From Flammeovirgaceae bacterium (GTDB lineage Bacteria; Bacteroidota; Bacteroidia; Cytophagales; Cyclobacteriaceae), in contig CANGUI010000024.1 of NCBI GenBank assembly GCA_947457025.1, positions 1-13,232 of the forward strand: a stretch of DNA of 13,232 nt. Direction: 5' to 3'. The position numbers and the translations under genes are program-made. Shown here piece after piece: positions 7,026 to 13,232 of the stretch (the first letter of the stretch is position 1; every line of letters begins with the position of its first letter). The notes under the pieces were generated by a model. It saw only the letters and a program-made list of their open reading frames with translations, was not told where the DNA came from and made no database searches.

Positions 7026-7451
7026 TGTCTTTTTTTCGATCACTTCATTAATTTCCTGAATCACTTCAAAAAACACGTCCAGCTTTTGCGCAGGTATCTC
7101 GTCTCGCACGGCTTCGTTAAACCGCAGCACCGTGTCGCGCGACTTTTCCTTCATCTTTCTGCCTTCCCGGGTGAGCAGCACGCGCACGGAGCGCTTGTCG
7201 TTTTTATCCACCTGCCGGTAGATCAGCCCCTTTTCCTCCATCGACTTGAGTAAACGCGTGAGGCTGCGGGGTTCTAACCCCATCAGCGGCCCGATTTTCA
7301 TAGCGGCAGTTCCTTCCTCAGAAGAGATGTTGAGCAGGGCATACCCAATCGACATCGTGCCATCAAACTTGAGCGCCTGCTGGTTGTACATGCGCGCGAT
7401 GGCATGCCAGGCCGTTTTGATGTGATAGTCAACCGTCTCCTCTTTTTTCAT
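7008..7451 (-). CDS. MarR-family transcriptional regulator of the fad operon
   Basis: This is a winged-helix repressor of the MarR family, usually a dimer binding a palindrome and released by a small ligand. The regulator is the first gene of the fad operon, so control by fatty acid or acyl-CoA is a reasonable inference, not shown. From the ATG at 7451 the protein has 147 residues: an N-terminal dimerisation helix (about 6-25), the recognition region MGLEPRSLTRLLKSMEEKGL at about 57-76, the wing with VDKNDKRSVRVLLTREG at about 81-97, and a C-terminal dimerisation helix. A longer reading from 7502 is open, but that ATG sits in the centre of the palindromic operator and upstream of the likely promoter, so I prefer 7451, where the usual MKKEETVDY-like N-terminus begins. 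The C-terminal residues are encoded by repeat DNA. Confidence 0.9.
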   Translation of the reverse strand: MKKEETVDYHIKTAWHAIARMYNQQALKFDGTMSIGYALLNISSEEGTAAMKIGPLMGLEPRSLTRLLKSMEEKGLIYRQVDKNDKRSVRVLLTREGRKMKEKSRDTVLRFNEAVRDEIPAQKLDVFFEVIQEINEVIEKKTLVVSS

Positions 7452-7470
7452 CTTGCTGCAATCGAGTGCG

Positions 7471-7478
7471 GAAAGGTA
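7471..7478 (-). promoter_or_regulatory. Candidate -7 box of the marR-fad operon promoter
   Basis: The minus strand reads TACCTTTC, 7 of 8 bases of the Bacteroidota -7 consensus TAnnTTTG. Transcription would start about 15 bases before the preferred marR ATG. The matching -33 position falls inside the palindrome at 7493-7510, where no TTTG is present, so the promoter is weak or repressor-masked. Confidence 0.35.
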
Positions 7479-7492
7479 TAGAAAAAACTTTT

Positions 7493-7510
7493 TAGTATGC
7501 ATGCATACTA
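7493..7510. promoter_or_regulatory. Perfect 18-bp palindrome, likely MarR operator
   Basis: TAGTATGCATGCATACTA is its own inverse complement over all 18 bases and lies 42 bases upstream of the preferred marR start. MarR proteins typically bind palindromes of this length next to their own genes. Its place over the -33 region of the candidate promoter fits autorepression of marR and the downstream fad genes. Confidence 0.7.
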
Positions 7511-7704
7511 TTTAATTTTTTTCTTTGTTGAGGAGGACCTGCCCTTCACCCGTCGGAATGGCGGGAAAACTGTAATCTGTTCGGTCCCGCGATAGACATG
7601 CTTGCGTGACTGAATAGCCGTTTTTTTAAATAATGACACAATAACTTCGGGCCTGCTTGCGACTCCCAAACCAAAACATGCACTAATTTCCTTCTTTTGT
7701 CAAG

Positions 7705-8796
7705 ATGATCTGGCTGTTGATTTTTTTACTCCTGCTGGCAGGGGCGTTCTACCTGCTGGTGCGGCAGCCTCCATTCGGATCGCTACCGCGGGGTGTTCAC
7801 CTGCAACGAGTCAGGCAGTCACCACACTACCGCAAAGGGGCGTTCCAAAATCCGGAGCCAACGCCTGTTATGGTTAGCCGGACGGCCTTCTTCAAGACGC
7901 TGGTTGAATTTGCCCGACGGGGTAGTTCGGCCGGTAACCCGATTCTGCCGATCCCCGCCATGGGCTGGCGGCGGGAGTATGAACATGCCCGCGAGGCGCT
8001 CCTGATTTGGTTTGGGCACTCCTCTTATTTCCTGCGCATCGATGGGGTATCGGTGCTGGTCGATCCGGTATTCAGCGCCTATGCAAGTCCGTTTTCTTTT
8101 GGATCGAAGGCATTCGCGGGTACGGAGATCTTTCGCGTCACTGATTTTAATTCAATCGATATCGTTTTGATTACCCACGATCATTACGATCACCTGGATC
8201 ATGCCACCATTGTCGCGTTACAGTCAAAGACCAGGCACTTCATCACCTCGCTGGGTGTCGGGGCTCATCTTGAAAGGTGGGGGGTGCCCGCTGCGCACAT
8301 CACGGAGTTGGATTGGGGGCAGCAAGCACAACACTCCGGGCTCACGTTTACCGCCACTCCGGCGCGGCATTTTTCGGGGCGTTCACTCTTGCGCTATCAA
8401 TCGCTGTGGTCGGGGTTTGTGTTGCAATCGGCAACTCAACGGCTTTTCCTCGGAGGTGACAGCGGGTATGGAGCACACTTCCGTGAGATTGGGGAAATGT
8501 ACGGACCCTTCGATCTGGCCGTGCTGGAGTGTGGCCAGTATAACGAAGCGTGGCGCCATATTCACATGATGCCCGAACAAACCGTGTTGGCCAGTATCGA
8601 TTTGCGGGCACGGGTTCTTTTTCCGGTTCACTGGGGGAAGTTTCGTCTTGCTTTGCACGACTGGAAGGATCCGATCGACCGCGTCGTGCGGGCGGCTTCC
8701 GAACGCGGGGTGATGCTCACAATTCCGCGCCTCGGCCAGCCGATTCATCTGGAAAAAGAAATGCCGCTTTCGTTCTGGTGGCGGCCAATGGCGTAA
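7705..8796 (+). CDS. Membrane-anchored metallo-beta-lactamase-fold hydrolase (NAPE-PLD / UlaG-like)
   Basis: This is a metal-dependent hydrolase of the metallo-beta-lactamase superfamily, in the branch that includes NAPE-hydrolysing phospholipase D and UlaG-type lactonases. The substrate cannot be told from the sequence. Residues 1-20 are strongly hydrophobic (signal anchor), placing the enzyme at the membrane or outside the cytoplasm. The first strand block is LIWFGHSSYFLRIDGVSVLV at 100-119. The metal motif THDHYDHLD at 157-165 supplies His158, His160, Asp162 and His163. Further likely ligands are His222 (PARHFSGR), Asp252 (GGDSGYG) and His309 (FPVHWGKF). HIHMMPEQ at 285-292 resembles the NAPE-PLD group. 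The 363-residue length fits that group. It is monocistronic, converging with the RNA methyltransferase gene 13 bases away. No Shine-Dalgarno is visible before the ATG. Confidence 0.88.
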   Translation: MIWLLIFLLLLAGAFYLLVRQPPFGSLPRGVHLQRVRQSPHYRKGAFQNPEPTPVMVSRTAFFKTLVEFARRGSSAGNPILPIPAMGWRREYEHAREALLIWFGHSSYFLRIDGVSVLVDPVFSAYASPFSFGSKAFAGTEIFRVTDFNSIDIVLITHDHYDHLDHATIVALQSKTRHFITSLGVGAHLERWGVPAAHITELDWGQQAQHSGLTFTATPARHFSGRSLLRYQSLWSGFVLQSATQRLFLGGDSGYGAHFREIGEMYGPFDLAVLECGQYNEAWRHIHMMPEQTVLASIDLRARVLFPVHWGKFRLALHDWKDPIDRVVRAASERGVMLTIPRLGQPIHLEKEMPLSFWWRPMA

Positions 8797-8809
8797 GCCT
8801 GATGGAATG

Positions 8810-9367
8810 CTAGCCAGAGCGATGTTGCAGGGGCGGCAACTTCACACGGTTCTTTAACACCTCCCAGCACACAATGCCCACGCAAACGGAAACGTTGAGC
8901 GAATGCTTGGTGCCCTCCTGGGGAATCTCCAAGGCCACATCGGCCAGGGGCAGCGCTTCATCGCTAACGCCGTGGATTTCATTTCCAAACACCAGACACA
9001 GTTTTCCGTACCGGTCGGGTTGGAATTCATGCAAGCCAATACTTTCGTTGGTTTGTTCGATGACGACAATCGTATATCCCTGTGAACGCAGACGTTCAAG
9101 CGCAGTCGCTGTTTTTTCAACGTACGCCCATGCCACGGACTCGGTGGCGCCCAGGGCCGTTTTATGAATTTCCCGATGCGGGGGTGTGCCCGTGATGCCC
9201 GTCAGGATGATCTTTTCGATCCGAAATGCGTCAGCCGTACGGAAAGCCGATCCGACATTATGCAAGCTCCGCACGTTGTCGAGTACCAATACAACCGGCA
9301 ATTTGGGCGATTGCCTGAATTCCTCGAGCGACATGCGCTGAAGTGCTTCGAGCGACAATTTCTTCAT
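8810..9367 (-). CDS. TrmH/SpoU-family RNA 2'-O-methyltransferase
   Basis: This is an SPOUT-fold methyltransferase that transfers a methyl group from S-adenosylmethionine to a ribose 2'-OH in tRNA or rRNA; the exact nucleotide cannot be assigned. Motif 1, NVRSLHNVGSAFRTADAF, contains the conserved Asn and Arg at about residues 31-48. Motif 2 is LVFGNEIHGVSDEAL at about 128-142, and motif 3 is EGTKHSLNVSVCVGIV at about 155-170, forming the knotted cofactor site. At 185 residues it has only the catalytic domain and a short N-terminal helix, without a separate RNA-binding domain. An in-frame ATG at 9424 would add 19 residues; I prefer 9367 (MKKLSLEAL) because the extension does not look like family sequence and would use up most of the intergenic region shared with the divergent oxidoreductase gene. 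Confidence 0.9.
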   Translation of the reverse strand: MKKLSLEALQRMSLEEFRQSPKLPVVLVLDNVRSLHNVGSAFRTADAFRIEKIILTGITGTPPHREIHKTALGATESVAWAYVEKTATALERLRSQGYTIVVIEQTNESIGLHEFQPDRYGKLCLVFGNEIHGVSDEALPLADVALEIPQEGTKHSLNVSVCVGIVCWEVLKNRVKLPPLQHRSG

Positions 9368-9447
9368 CGGGCGAAGGTAGTTGAAATCGCGGAAGCAGGC
9401 ATGCACCGGCACATGCGAAACCATTCGGATTCGCCCTCCGAACCTGC

Positions 9448-9455
9448 TATTTTTG
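9448..9455 (+). promoter_or_regulatory. Bacteroidota -7 promoter box upstream of the LLM oxidoreductase
   Basis: TATTTTTG matches the TAnnTTTG consensus at all defined positions. TTCG at 9424-9427 is a partial -33 match at a spacing of 20. A transcript starting near 9461 would have a leader of about 25 bases to the ATG at 9487, but only about 5 to the ATG at 9466, which is one reason for preferring 9487. Confidence 0.55.
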
Positions 9456-9486
9456 GCGCAGCAAAATGAACGAACAACGGCACACG

Positions 9487-10524
9487 ATGGAGCTTGGAAT
9501 TGGCATGTTTGGGGATAACCACCACGATCAGCACGGAAGACCCGGCCCCACCGGAGCGCGCCTGCGCGAGTTGATTGAGGAGGTCCGGCTGATGGACGAA
9601 ACAGGCCTCGGGTTTTTCGGACTCGGTGAGCACCACCGCCCCGATTATGCCGTATCGGTACCCGAAGTGGTGCTGGCCGCTGCTGCCAGCGTTACCAAAA
9701 CCATAAAACTGGGCAGTGCTGTTACCGTACTCAGCTCCTCTGATCCTGTTCGCGTCTACCAGGCGTTTGCCACACTGGATCAACTGAGTGAAGGGCGGGC
9801 CGAACTGATGGTGGGGCGAGGCAGCTTCATCGAATCGTTTCCATTGTATGGGTATTCGCTGGACGATTACAAAATCCTCTTCGAAGAAAAGCTTGACCTG
9901 CTGCTGAAGATCAGCCACCACGAACGCGTGACGTGGCAGGGCACCACACGCGCGGCATTACACGACCAGCCCGTGTTGCCCCGTGCCACCGGCGGTGGTC
10001 TGCCAATCTGGGTAGCGGTGGGTGGCACACCCGAGTCCGTGGTGCGGGCCGCCCGCCTGGGGCTTCCCGTCATGTTTGCTATCATTGGCGGCAATCCCGC
10101 TCAGTTCCAGCCACTGGTTCGGTACTATCGCGAGTTGTACGAACATTTCGGCCATGATCCGAAAAACCTGCAGGTAGGCGTACACATGCATTGCTTTTTT
10201 GGCGACCACGCGCAGCAAACCGCTGATGCTTATTATCCGGTATATGCCGGCCAGATGAACCGCGTGGGGGCCAGCCGCGGGTGGGCTCCCTTTTCGCGCA
10301 GCCAGTATGAACAGGGCCGGAGCAGGCAGGGGGCGTATCTTTTTGGTGATGCCAGCGAGGCAACCGACAAGATTCTGGAGATGCATGAGTTGTTTGGGTT
10401 GACGCGGTTTTGCGCTCACATGGATGTGGGTGGTCCGGCACACGCGGATCTCATGAATTCGATCGAGATTTACGGGACGAAAATTGCGCCACAGGTGCGC
10501 GCCGCGCTGCACGTGGACGCCTAG
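9487..10524 (+). CDS. LLM-class (luciferase-like) flavin-dependent oxidoreductase
   Basis: This is a TIM-barrel protein of the bacterial luciferase-like family, which uses reduced FMN or F420 to oxidise small molecules; the substrate here is unknown. Starting at 9487 it has 345 residues. It opens with ELGIGMFGDNHH, the first barrel strand. Family sequence continues with FGLGEHHRPDYAV at about 44-56, KLGSAVTVLSSSDPVRVYQ at about 74-92 and RAELMVGRGSFIESFPLYG at about 104-122. The later WVAVGGTPESVVRAARLGLP near 190-210 is the usual phosphate-binding side of the barrel. No luciferase beta partner is nearby, so bioluminescence is not suggested. An in-frame ATG at 9466 would add seven residues; family N-termini and the promoter position favour 9487. 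It is divergent from the methyltransferase gene and appears monocistronic. Confidence 0.9.
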   Translation: MELGIGMFGDNHHDQHGRPGPTGARLRELIEEVRLMDETGLGFFGLGEHHRPDYAVSVPEVVLAAAASVTKTIKLGSAVTVLSSSDPVRVYQAFATLDQLSEGRAELMVGRGSFIESFPLYGYSLDDYKILFEEKLDLLLKISHHERVTWQGTTRAALHDQPVLPRATGGGLPIWVAVGGTPESVVRAARLGLPVMFAIIGGNPAQFQPLVRYYRELYEHFGHDPKNLQVGVHMHCFFGDHAQQTADAYYPVYAGQMNRVGASRGWAPFSRSQYEQGRSRQGAYLFGDASEATDKILEMHELFGLTRFCAHMDVGGPAHADLMNSIEIYGTKIAPQVRAALHVDA

Positions 10525-10824
10525 CACCTCCTGCTGTTCATACATAGAACATGTTGATACACGCTGCCCTGCCGGCGGTAGAGGTGTGAGCACGCCATCC
10601 TTGCATTGTTGGCGGCCTCCTGCCCTGCGGCCCGCTCCATCGCGTTTAGCGACAATCCGCCAGACAAGTTGTGAAGCAAAGCCTTTTCCAGATTTTTACA
10701 GGTACATTTTCAACTCGCTCTCCATGCCGGAGGGACGAACAGGAAAAATCCAAAGACAATAAAATATCTCTGCCCTTCCAACCAATCTTCGTTGAGGCGG
10801 GTCAATGCAGTAGAAATCTTTGGT
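10525..10824. other. Intergenic stretch without a recognised gene
   Basis: These 300 bases lie between the flavin oxidoreductase and the M64-like gene. I see no convincing coding sequence, terminator with T-run, or RNA gene. CTGCCCTGC occurs twice, near 10563 and 10619. TACATTTT at 10703-10710 is a 7 of 8 match to the -7 box but has no -33 partner. An open reading from a TTG at 10792 is only an upstream extension of the next gene. Confidence 0.5.
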
Positions 10825-11868
10825 ATGAAGTTCCTCCCGGCCCTTCTGGTTTTTCTCTTACTTTTTTCCTGCGCGGATTCCGATTCCCCTTCCGAGCTGC
10901 CTGCCGATGCGCATTCGGTTTTACGGGCCCTGGAAGCAGGCCATAACAACCGGCTGGCTGACCGCCTGAATCTGATCATCGTGGGTAAGGGGTATCAAAA
11001 CATGGACGAGTTTCTGGCCACGGTACACCGCGATTTGGCTTTTGATGGCGTTGAACAGCCGAACCCGGAATCGATCGACAAGGTACATTTCGGCTTATTC
11101 GCCATCGAACCCTTCAAAAGCCAAAGATCAAAATTCAATCTTTGGTACTATCCCGAACAACTCAACACCATTTCACCAGCCGACTTTATCAGCCAAAAGC
11201 GCGATGACCTTACCGGCAGCGCCCGTGACTTCGGGCTACCGTTCGCCACCTACCTCTTTTTTTTGAACCCAACAGGAGACCCGCAATCCTTTGCCTACCC
11301 TTCGAATGTGCCACCGGGGGTTGCACCCGATAAAAAAACATTGCTTTTTGGCTCCGCCACTGTTGCGCGCTACCCGACAATAGGCGATGGCATGGCAGTG
11401 GTAGCTCACGAACTGGGGCATTCCATTTTTAACCTTCGCGATGAGTACGTGCGCACCAGCCCTGATTTCATCGACCGGTATGGACATAACATCGCGCGCA
11501 CCACCACCGAAGCCCGGCAGTTGTGGGGAAGCGTTGAGGGCCAGGTTGACCCGTTCTATTATACCTGGAAAGAAAAAATGATGGCAAACGGATTTTGGAT
11601 TGACCGTTCAACGCCCCTTTTCATGCAGCATGACGCAAAGCGGGGCATTGATATTTACACCTGGCACCCACATGAGGAGGAGATAAGAGCCGGATATGTG
11701 CAGGGTGGAGGCATTACCACCACAGGCATCTCCTGGAGGCCCACCAAAACCTCGCTCATGAATAATGAGGATATCTGGGATAAATCCTGGCCCAGGTTCC
11801 CTCCGGTTTTTGGCGCGGCCAACCGCCGGGTGATGCATACGGTGCTTGATCTTTTCTCAGGAAACTGA
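10825..11868 (+). CDS. M64-like (IgA peptidase type) zinc metalloprotease lipoprotein
   Basis: The protein is a probable secreted or surface lipoprotein protease. From the ATG at 10825 it has a lipoprotein signal: Met-Lys, a hydrophobic stretch, then LLFSC with the modified Cys at residue 16. An open reading from a TTG at 10792 would bury this signal, so I reject it. The HELGH zinc motif at 195-199 is followed by SIFNLRDEY at 200-208. This HExxHxxxxLxDEY pattern is the signature of Peptidase_M64, with Glu196 as catalytic base. An N-terminal strand LNLIIVGKGYQNMDEF at about 48-63 matches the start of the M64 fold (VGDGY-like), and TSLMNN at about 309-314 corresponds to the family's conserved Met turn. 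The mature protein of about 330 residues is short for a domain with extra modules, so it seems to be catalytic domain only. The substrate is unknown; the IgA label is historical. No neighbour shares its direction closely. Confidence 0.8.
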   Translation: MKFLPALLVFLLLFSCADSDSPSELPADAHSVLRALEAGHNNRLADRLNLIIVGKGYQNMDEFLATVHRDLAFDGVEQPNPESIDKVHFGLFAIEPFKSQRSKFNLWYYPEQLNTISPADFISQKRDDLTGSARDFGLPFATYLFFLNPTGDPQSFAYPSNVPPGVAPDKKTLLFGSATVARYPTIGDGMAVVAHELGHSIFNLRDEYVRTSPDFIDRYGHNIARTTTEARQLWGSVEGQVDPFYYTWKEKMMANGFWIDRSTPLFMQHDAKRGIDIYTWHPHEEEIRAGYVQGGGITTTGISWRPTKTSLMNNEDIWDKSWPRFPPVFGAANRRVMHTVLDLFSGN

Positions 11869-11870
11869 CC

Positions 11871-11896
11871 CTCAAAAGTTGCAAAAGCATTTTGAG
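11871..11896. other. Hairpin just after the M64-like gene
   Basis: CTCAAAA at 11871-11877 pairs with TTTTGAG at 11890-11896, with an inner TGC-AAAA-GCA stem-loop and a two-base bulge. It lies three bases past the stop codon but has no T-run after it, so it may be a weak or factor-dependent 3' end rather than an intrinsic terminator. Confidence 0.35.
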
Positions 11897-12309
11897 CAAC
11901 CGAATTCCCCCCGCCGGCGCGAACGTCCCACACGCATCGGGTTCACGCGTCACGCATTTGCCCCTGAAATTTCCACTTGAGCCTGCTACCTTACCCTGCC
12001 GACATGCCAATTTTGCAATCGAAATGGGCAGTATGATGTTTGCCAGCAGGGGTGCTGTCAGGAGATAACACCGGAAAGGGTGAAAAATTTTGCTTGTGAT
12101 TATTGGTGCGGGTAGCCTGCCCAACAGCTTTCGCAAATACCGCCAAGAATGTATTTTAGAGTTGTCCGCACGTTGGCCACGCAACGAATTTCGTTTGGCC
12201 GTAACTTCAAAACAAAAGACGTACACTTCGCAGAGCACAAGATGGAATACATGCGCAACCATCGGCTCCCGACCATACTTGTTAACTTACGAGAATCTTA
12301 TTGATAGGC

Positions 12310-12344
12310 GACAGTTGCCCCTTTGGGCAATTGTCAAATTTTTC
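12310..12344 (+). terminator. Candidate intrinsic terminator
   Basis: GACAGTTGCCC at 12310-12320 and GGGCAATTGTC at 12325-12335 form an 11-bp stem with one G-T pair and a 4-base loop, followed by AAATTTTTC. The T-run begins three bases after the stem. It lies over 440 bases beyond the nearest plus-strand gene, so it may belong to an unrecognised transcript. Confidence 0.45.
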
Positions 12345-12466
12345 TCCCCATATTTTGCTCCGCCCTTGGTGTTCAGGCGCCTTTGCCGGTATTCTTCACC
12401 GGCAATACCTTTAAAGCAACGTGTCGTCTCTCCTCGAGCGCGATACGGTTGCAGCACCCCGCTTTC

Positions 12467-12492
12467 GCATCGTCCCCTGCGGGAGACGATGC
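12467..12492. repeat. Strong palindromic stem-loop
   Basis: GCATCGTC at 12467-12474 pairs exactly with GACGATGC at 12485-12492. Inside, CCC and GGG pair around a TGC loop with a single bulged A at 12484. No T-run follows in either direction. Confidence 0.55.
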
Positions 12493-12504
12493 GGGACAAG
12501 TAAG

Positions 12505-12530
12505 CGCAGAGTCCGAGGCGAGACTCTGCG
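12505..12530. repeat. Strong palindromic stem-loop
   Basis: CGCAGAGTC at 12505-12513 pairs exactly with GACTCTGCG at 12522-12530 around an 8-base loop. It starts 12 bases after the preceding stem-loop. There is no T-run, so a terminator role is unlikely; a dispersed palindromic repeat is more likely. Confidence 0.55.
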
Positions 12531-12582
12531 AAGAATAAAAAAGGCTAATGCAAAAAATTGTGATTTACCCGCGGAGGAACTT

Positions 12583-12599
12583 CCGGCCAGATCGGCCGG
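12583..12599 (-). other. Hairpin at the 3' end of the interrupted gene
   Basis: CCGGCC at 12583-12588 pairs with GGCCGG at 12594-12599 around a 5-base loop, directly after the stop codon of the minus-strand gene. The nearest T-rich run on the minus strand is about 25-30 bases further, so it is only a possible terminator. Confidence 0.35.
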
Positions 12600-12956
12600 C
12601 TACCGCTTCCGCTTGTTGTTTCCGGCTGCTCGGCCAAGGTGTTTAAATGAATCCACCAGCATAAATGTGCCGGCTACGCCCGTGGCGCCTCCGGCAATGA
12701 GCAAACCCTGACCAAGACGGTCGTTTTCGCGGCCCAGCATGAGGCCACCCGCAATGGTTACGGTATAACCAATGGTAGCCAACGCCATACCGGTTTGGAA
12801 CTTGCGCTGCGCCTGGCCCAGGTTCACTTCAATGTTATCCACACGCGTCTACAGTTGCAGAATCTGGCTTTTTAATTCCGCTTCCGAGGGGGCTGCGGTT
12901 TGCGCGGTAGCCAGGCCCGCCAGCATCACAAATAGAAAAAATAAAGAACATTTCAT
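12600..12956 (-). pseudogene. Small exported membrane protein interrupted by an in-frame TAG
   Basis: I do not recognise the family. Reading from the ATG at 12956 there are 118 codons in one frame, broken at codon 36 by TAG (12849-12851). Residues 1-19 look like a signal peptide (MKCSLFFLFVMLAGLATAQ). A short heptad-like segment follows (about 24-50: ELKSQILQL, stop, TRVDNIEVNLGQAQ). Two hydrophobic glycine-rich segments lie at about 56-75 and 83-104, and the C-terminus is basic (NNKRKR). The frame, the signal peptide and the coiled-coil pattern all continue across the stop, so one substitution (for example CAG to TAG) best explains it. A truncated gene starting at GTG 12842 (80 residues) is possible but would lack the signal. 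The start lies 24 bases after the LytTR regulator gene, so the two are probably cotranscribed. Confidence 0.7.
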
Positions 12957-12980
12957 GCGCTCAAAAATATTCATCGGCAA

Positions 12981-13232
12981 TTACTGATTCAACCATTGTT
13001 TAAATTCTACCGCCCGTTCGCGGCTGATGGGCAACGGGGTTGAAACACCGGCAAGTACTACCTCCAGTTTGGCGGCGGACGCGCGCACTTCCTGGATGGA
13101 TTTGATTTGCACGATATGCTTGCGACTGATGCGGAAGAAGTCCGCCGGGTTTAGCATGTCTGCCTCGAGTTCCTCCAGGGTATGGTCAATGATGTACTGT
13201 TTGTTTTGCTCGCGCGAAACAAGGTAGGCCAG
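12981..13232 (-). CDS. LytTR-family DNA-binding regulator, C-terminal part (runs off the right edge)
   Basis: The 83 visible residues are most of a LytTR DNA-binding domain, the beta-rich fold used by LytR/AlgR-type response regulators. Typical sequence includes HTLEELEADMLNPADFFRIS at about 17-36 (the LeeLe...F.RIsR block), RKHIVQIKSIQEV at about 37-49 and PLPISRERAVEFKQWL at about 66-81, with the SR pair near the end of the last strand. The protein ends at a TAA at 12981-12983. The part beyond the window probably carries a receiver domain, which would make it the partner of a LytS-type sensor kinase, but this is not visible. The interrupted small exported protein gene follows 24 bases downstream. 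Confidence 0.88.
   Translation of the reverse strand: MAYLVSREQNKQYIIDHTLEELEADMLNPADFFRISRKHIVQIKSIQEVRASAAKLEVVLAGVSTPLPISRERAVEFKQWLNQ

Larger units (their letters stand above)
11897..12582. other. Long intergenic stretch with several hairpins, no recognised gene
   Basis: About 690 bases with no reading frame that looks like a known protein or has a believable start on either strand. The first 400 bases show nothing I can name. From 12310 on there is a series of stem-loops: 12310-12335, 12383-12405, 12467-12492 and 12505-12530. They could be dispersed palindromic repeats or parts of a structured RNA. No promoter with both boxes was found. Confidence 0.5.

Noticed and set aside
7452..7502. 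17-residue N-terminal extension of the MarR protein
   Set aside because: Its ATG lies in the centre of the palindrome and upstream of the candidate promoter; the extension does not resemble MarR N-termini.
9487..10524. Bioluminescence luciferase subunit
   Set aside because: There is no beta subunit or fatty-acid reductase gene nearby, and the sequence fits the broad LLM oxidoreductase class.
10792..10824. TTG start for the M64-like protein
   Set aside because: It would place 11 extra residues before a clear lipoprotein signal peptide that begins at the ATG at 10825.
11756..12503. Open frames of 137-168 codons on both strands after the M64-like gene
   Set aside because: No recognisable motifs, no sensible start signals, amino-acid make-up typical of random translation (rich in Arg, Ser, Pro, Cys), and overlap with hairpins.
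12505..12544. Stem-loop at 12505-12530 as an intrinsic terminator
   Set aside because: On the plus strand it is followed by A-rich sequence, and on the minus strand no T-run follows the stem.

Overview
The window looks like chromosomal DNA from a member of the Bacteroidota, most likely a Cytophagales-type bacterium. The reasons are the protein flavours (a MarR-controlled fatty-acid oxidation operon, a LytTR-type regulator, a 23S-IVP-type four-helix-bundle protein), the scarcity of Shine-Dalgarno sequences, and a perfect match to the Bacteroidota -7 promoter box (TAnnTTTG) at 9448-9455. No rRNA, tRNA or CRISPR array was seen.

Left edge (1-871): the 5' part of an IS481-type transposase on the minus strand, running off the window and broken by a one-base frameshift near its N-terminus. 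Its TGTCAGAT end and an inverted second copy of that sequence lie at 739-802. A strong bidirectional hairpin terminator follows at 842-871.

Centre (944-7451, all minus strand, transcribed right to left): marR, then a bifunctional 3-hydroxyacyl-CoA dehydrogenase/enoyl-CoA hydratase (fadN type), a thiolase (fadA), a four-helix-bundle gene, and an acyl-CoA dehydrogenase (fadE). Gene order and domain order resemble Bacillus subtilis fadNAE. Together the enzymes cover all four steps of the beta-oxidation spiral. A perfect 18-bp palindrome just upstream of marR is the likely operator, and a 14/15 match to its core sits over the fadA start codon. Every intercistronic gap holds degenerate TTAGTTGTTAGTT-type repeats in facing inverted arms. 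In the fadA-fadE gap these arms enclose the four-helix-bundle gene, an arrangement like that of the homologous protein inside 23S rRNA intervening sequences. This is the most interesting structure in the window.

Right half (7705-11868): a membrane-anchored metallo-beta-lactamase-fold hydrolase (+), a convergent TrmH/SpoU-type RNA methyltransferase (-), a divergent luciferase-like flavin monooxygenase (+), and an M64-like zinc metalloprotease lipoprotein (+).

Right edge (11869-13232): about 730 bases without a convincing gene but with several strong hairpins; then, on the minus strand, a small secreted or membrane protein gene interrupted by an in-frame TAG, lying just downstream of the C-terminal half of a LytTR DNA-binding domain that runs off the window.
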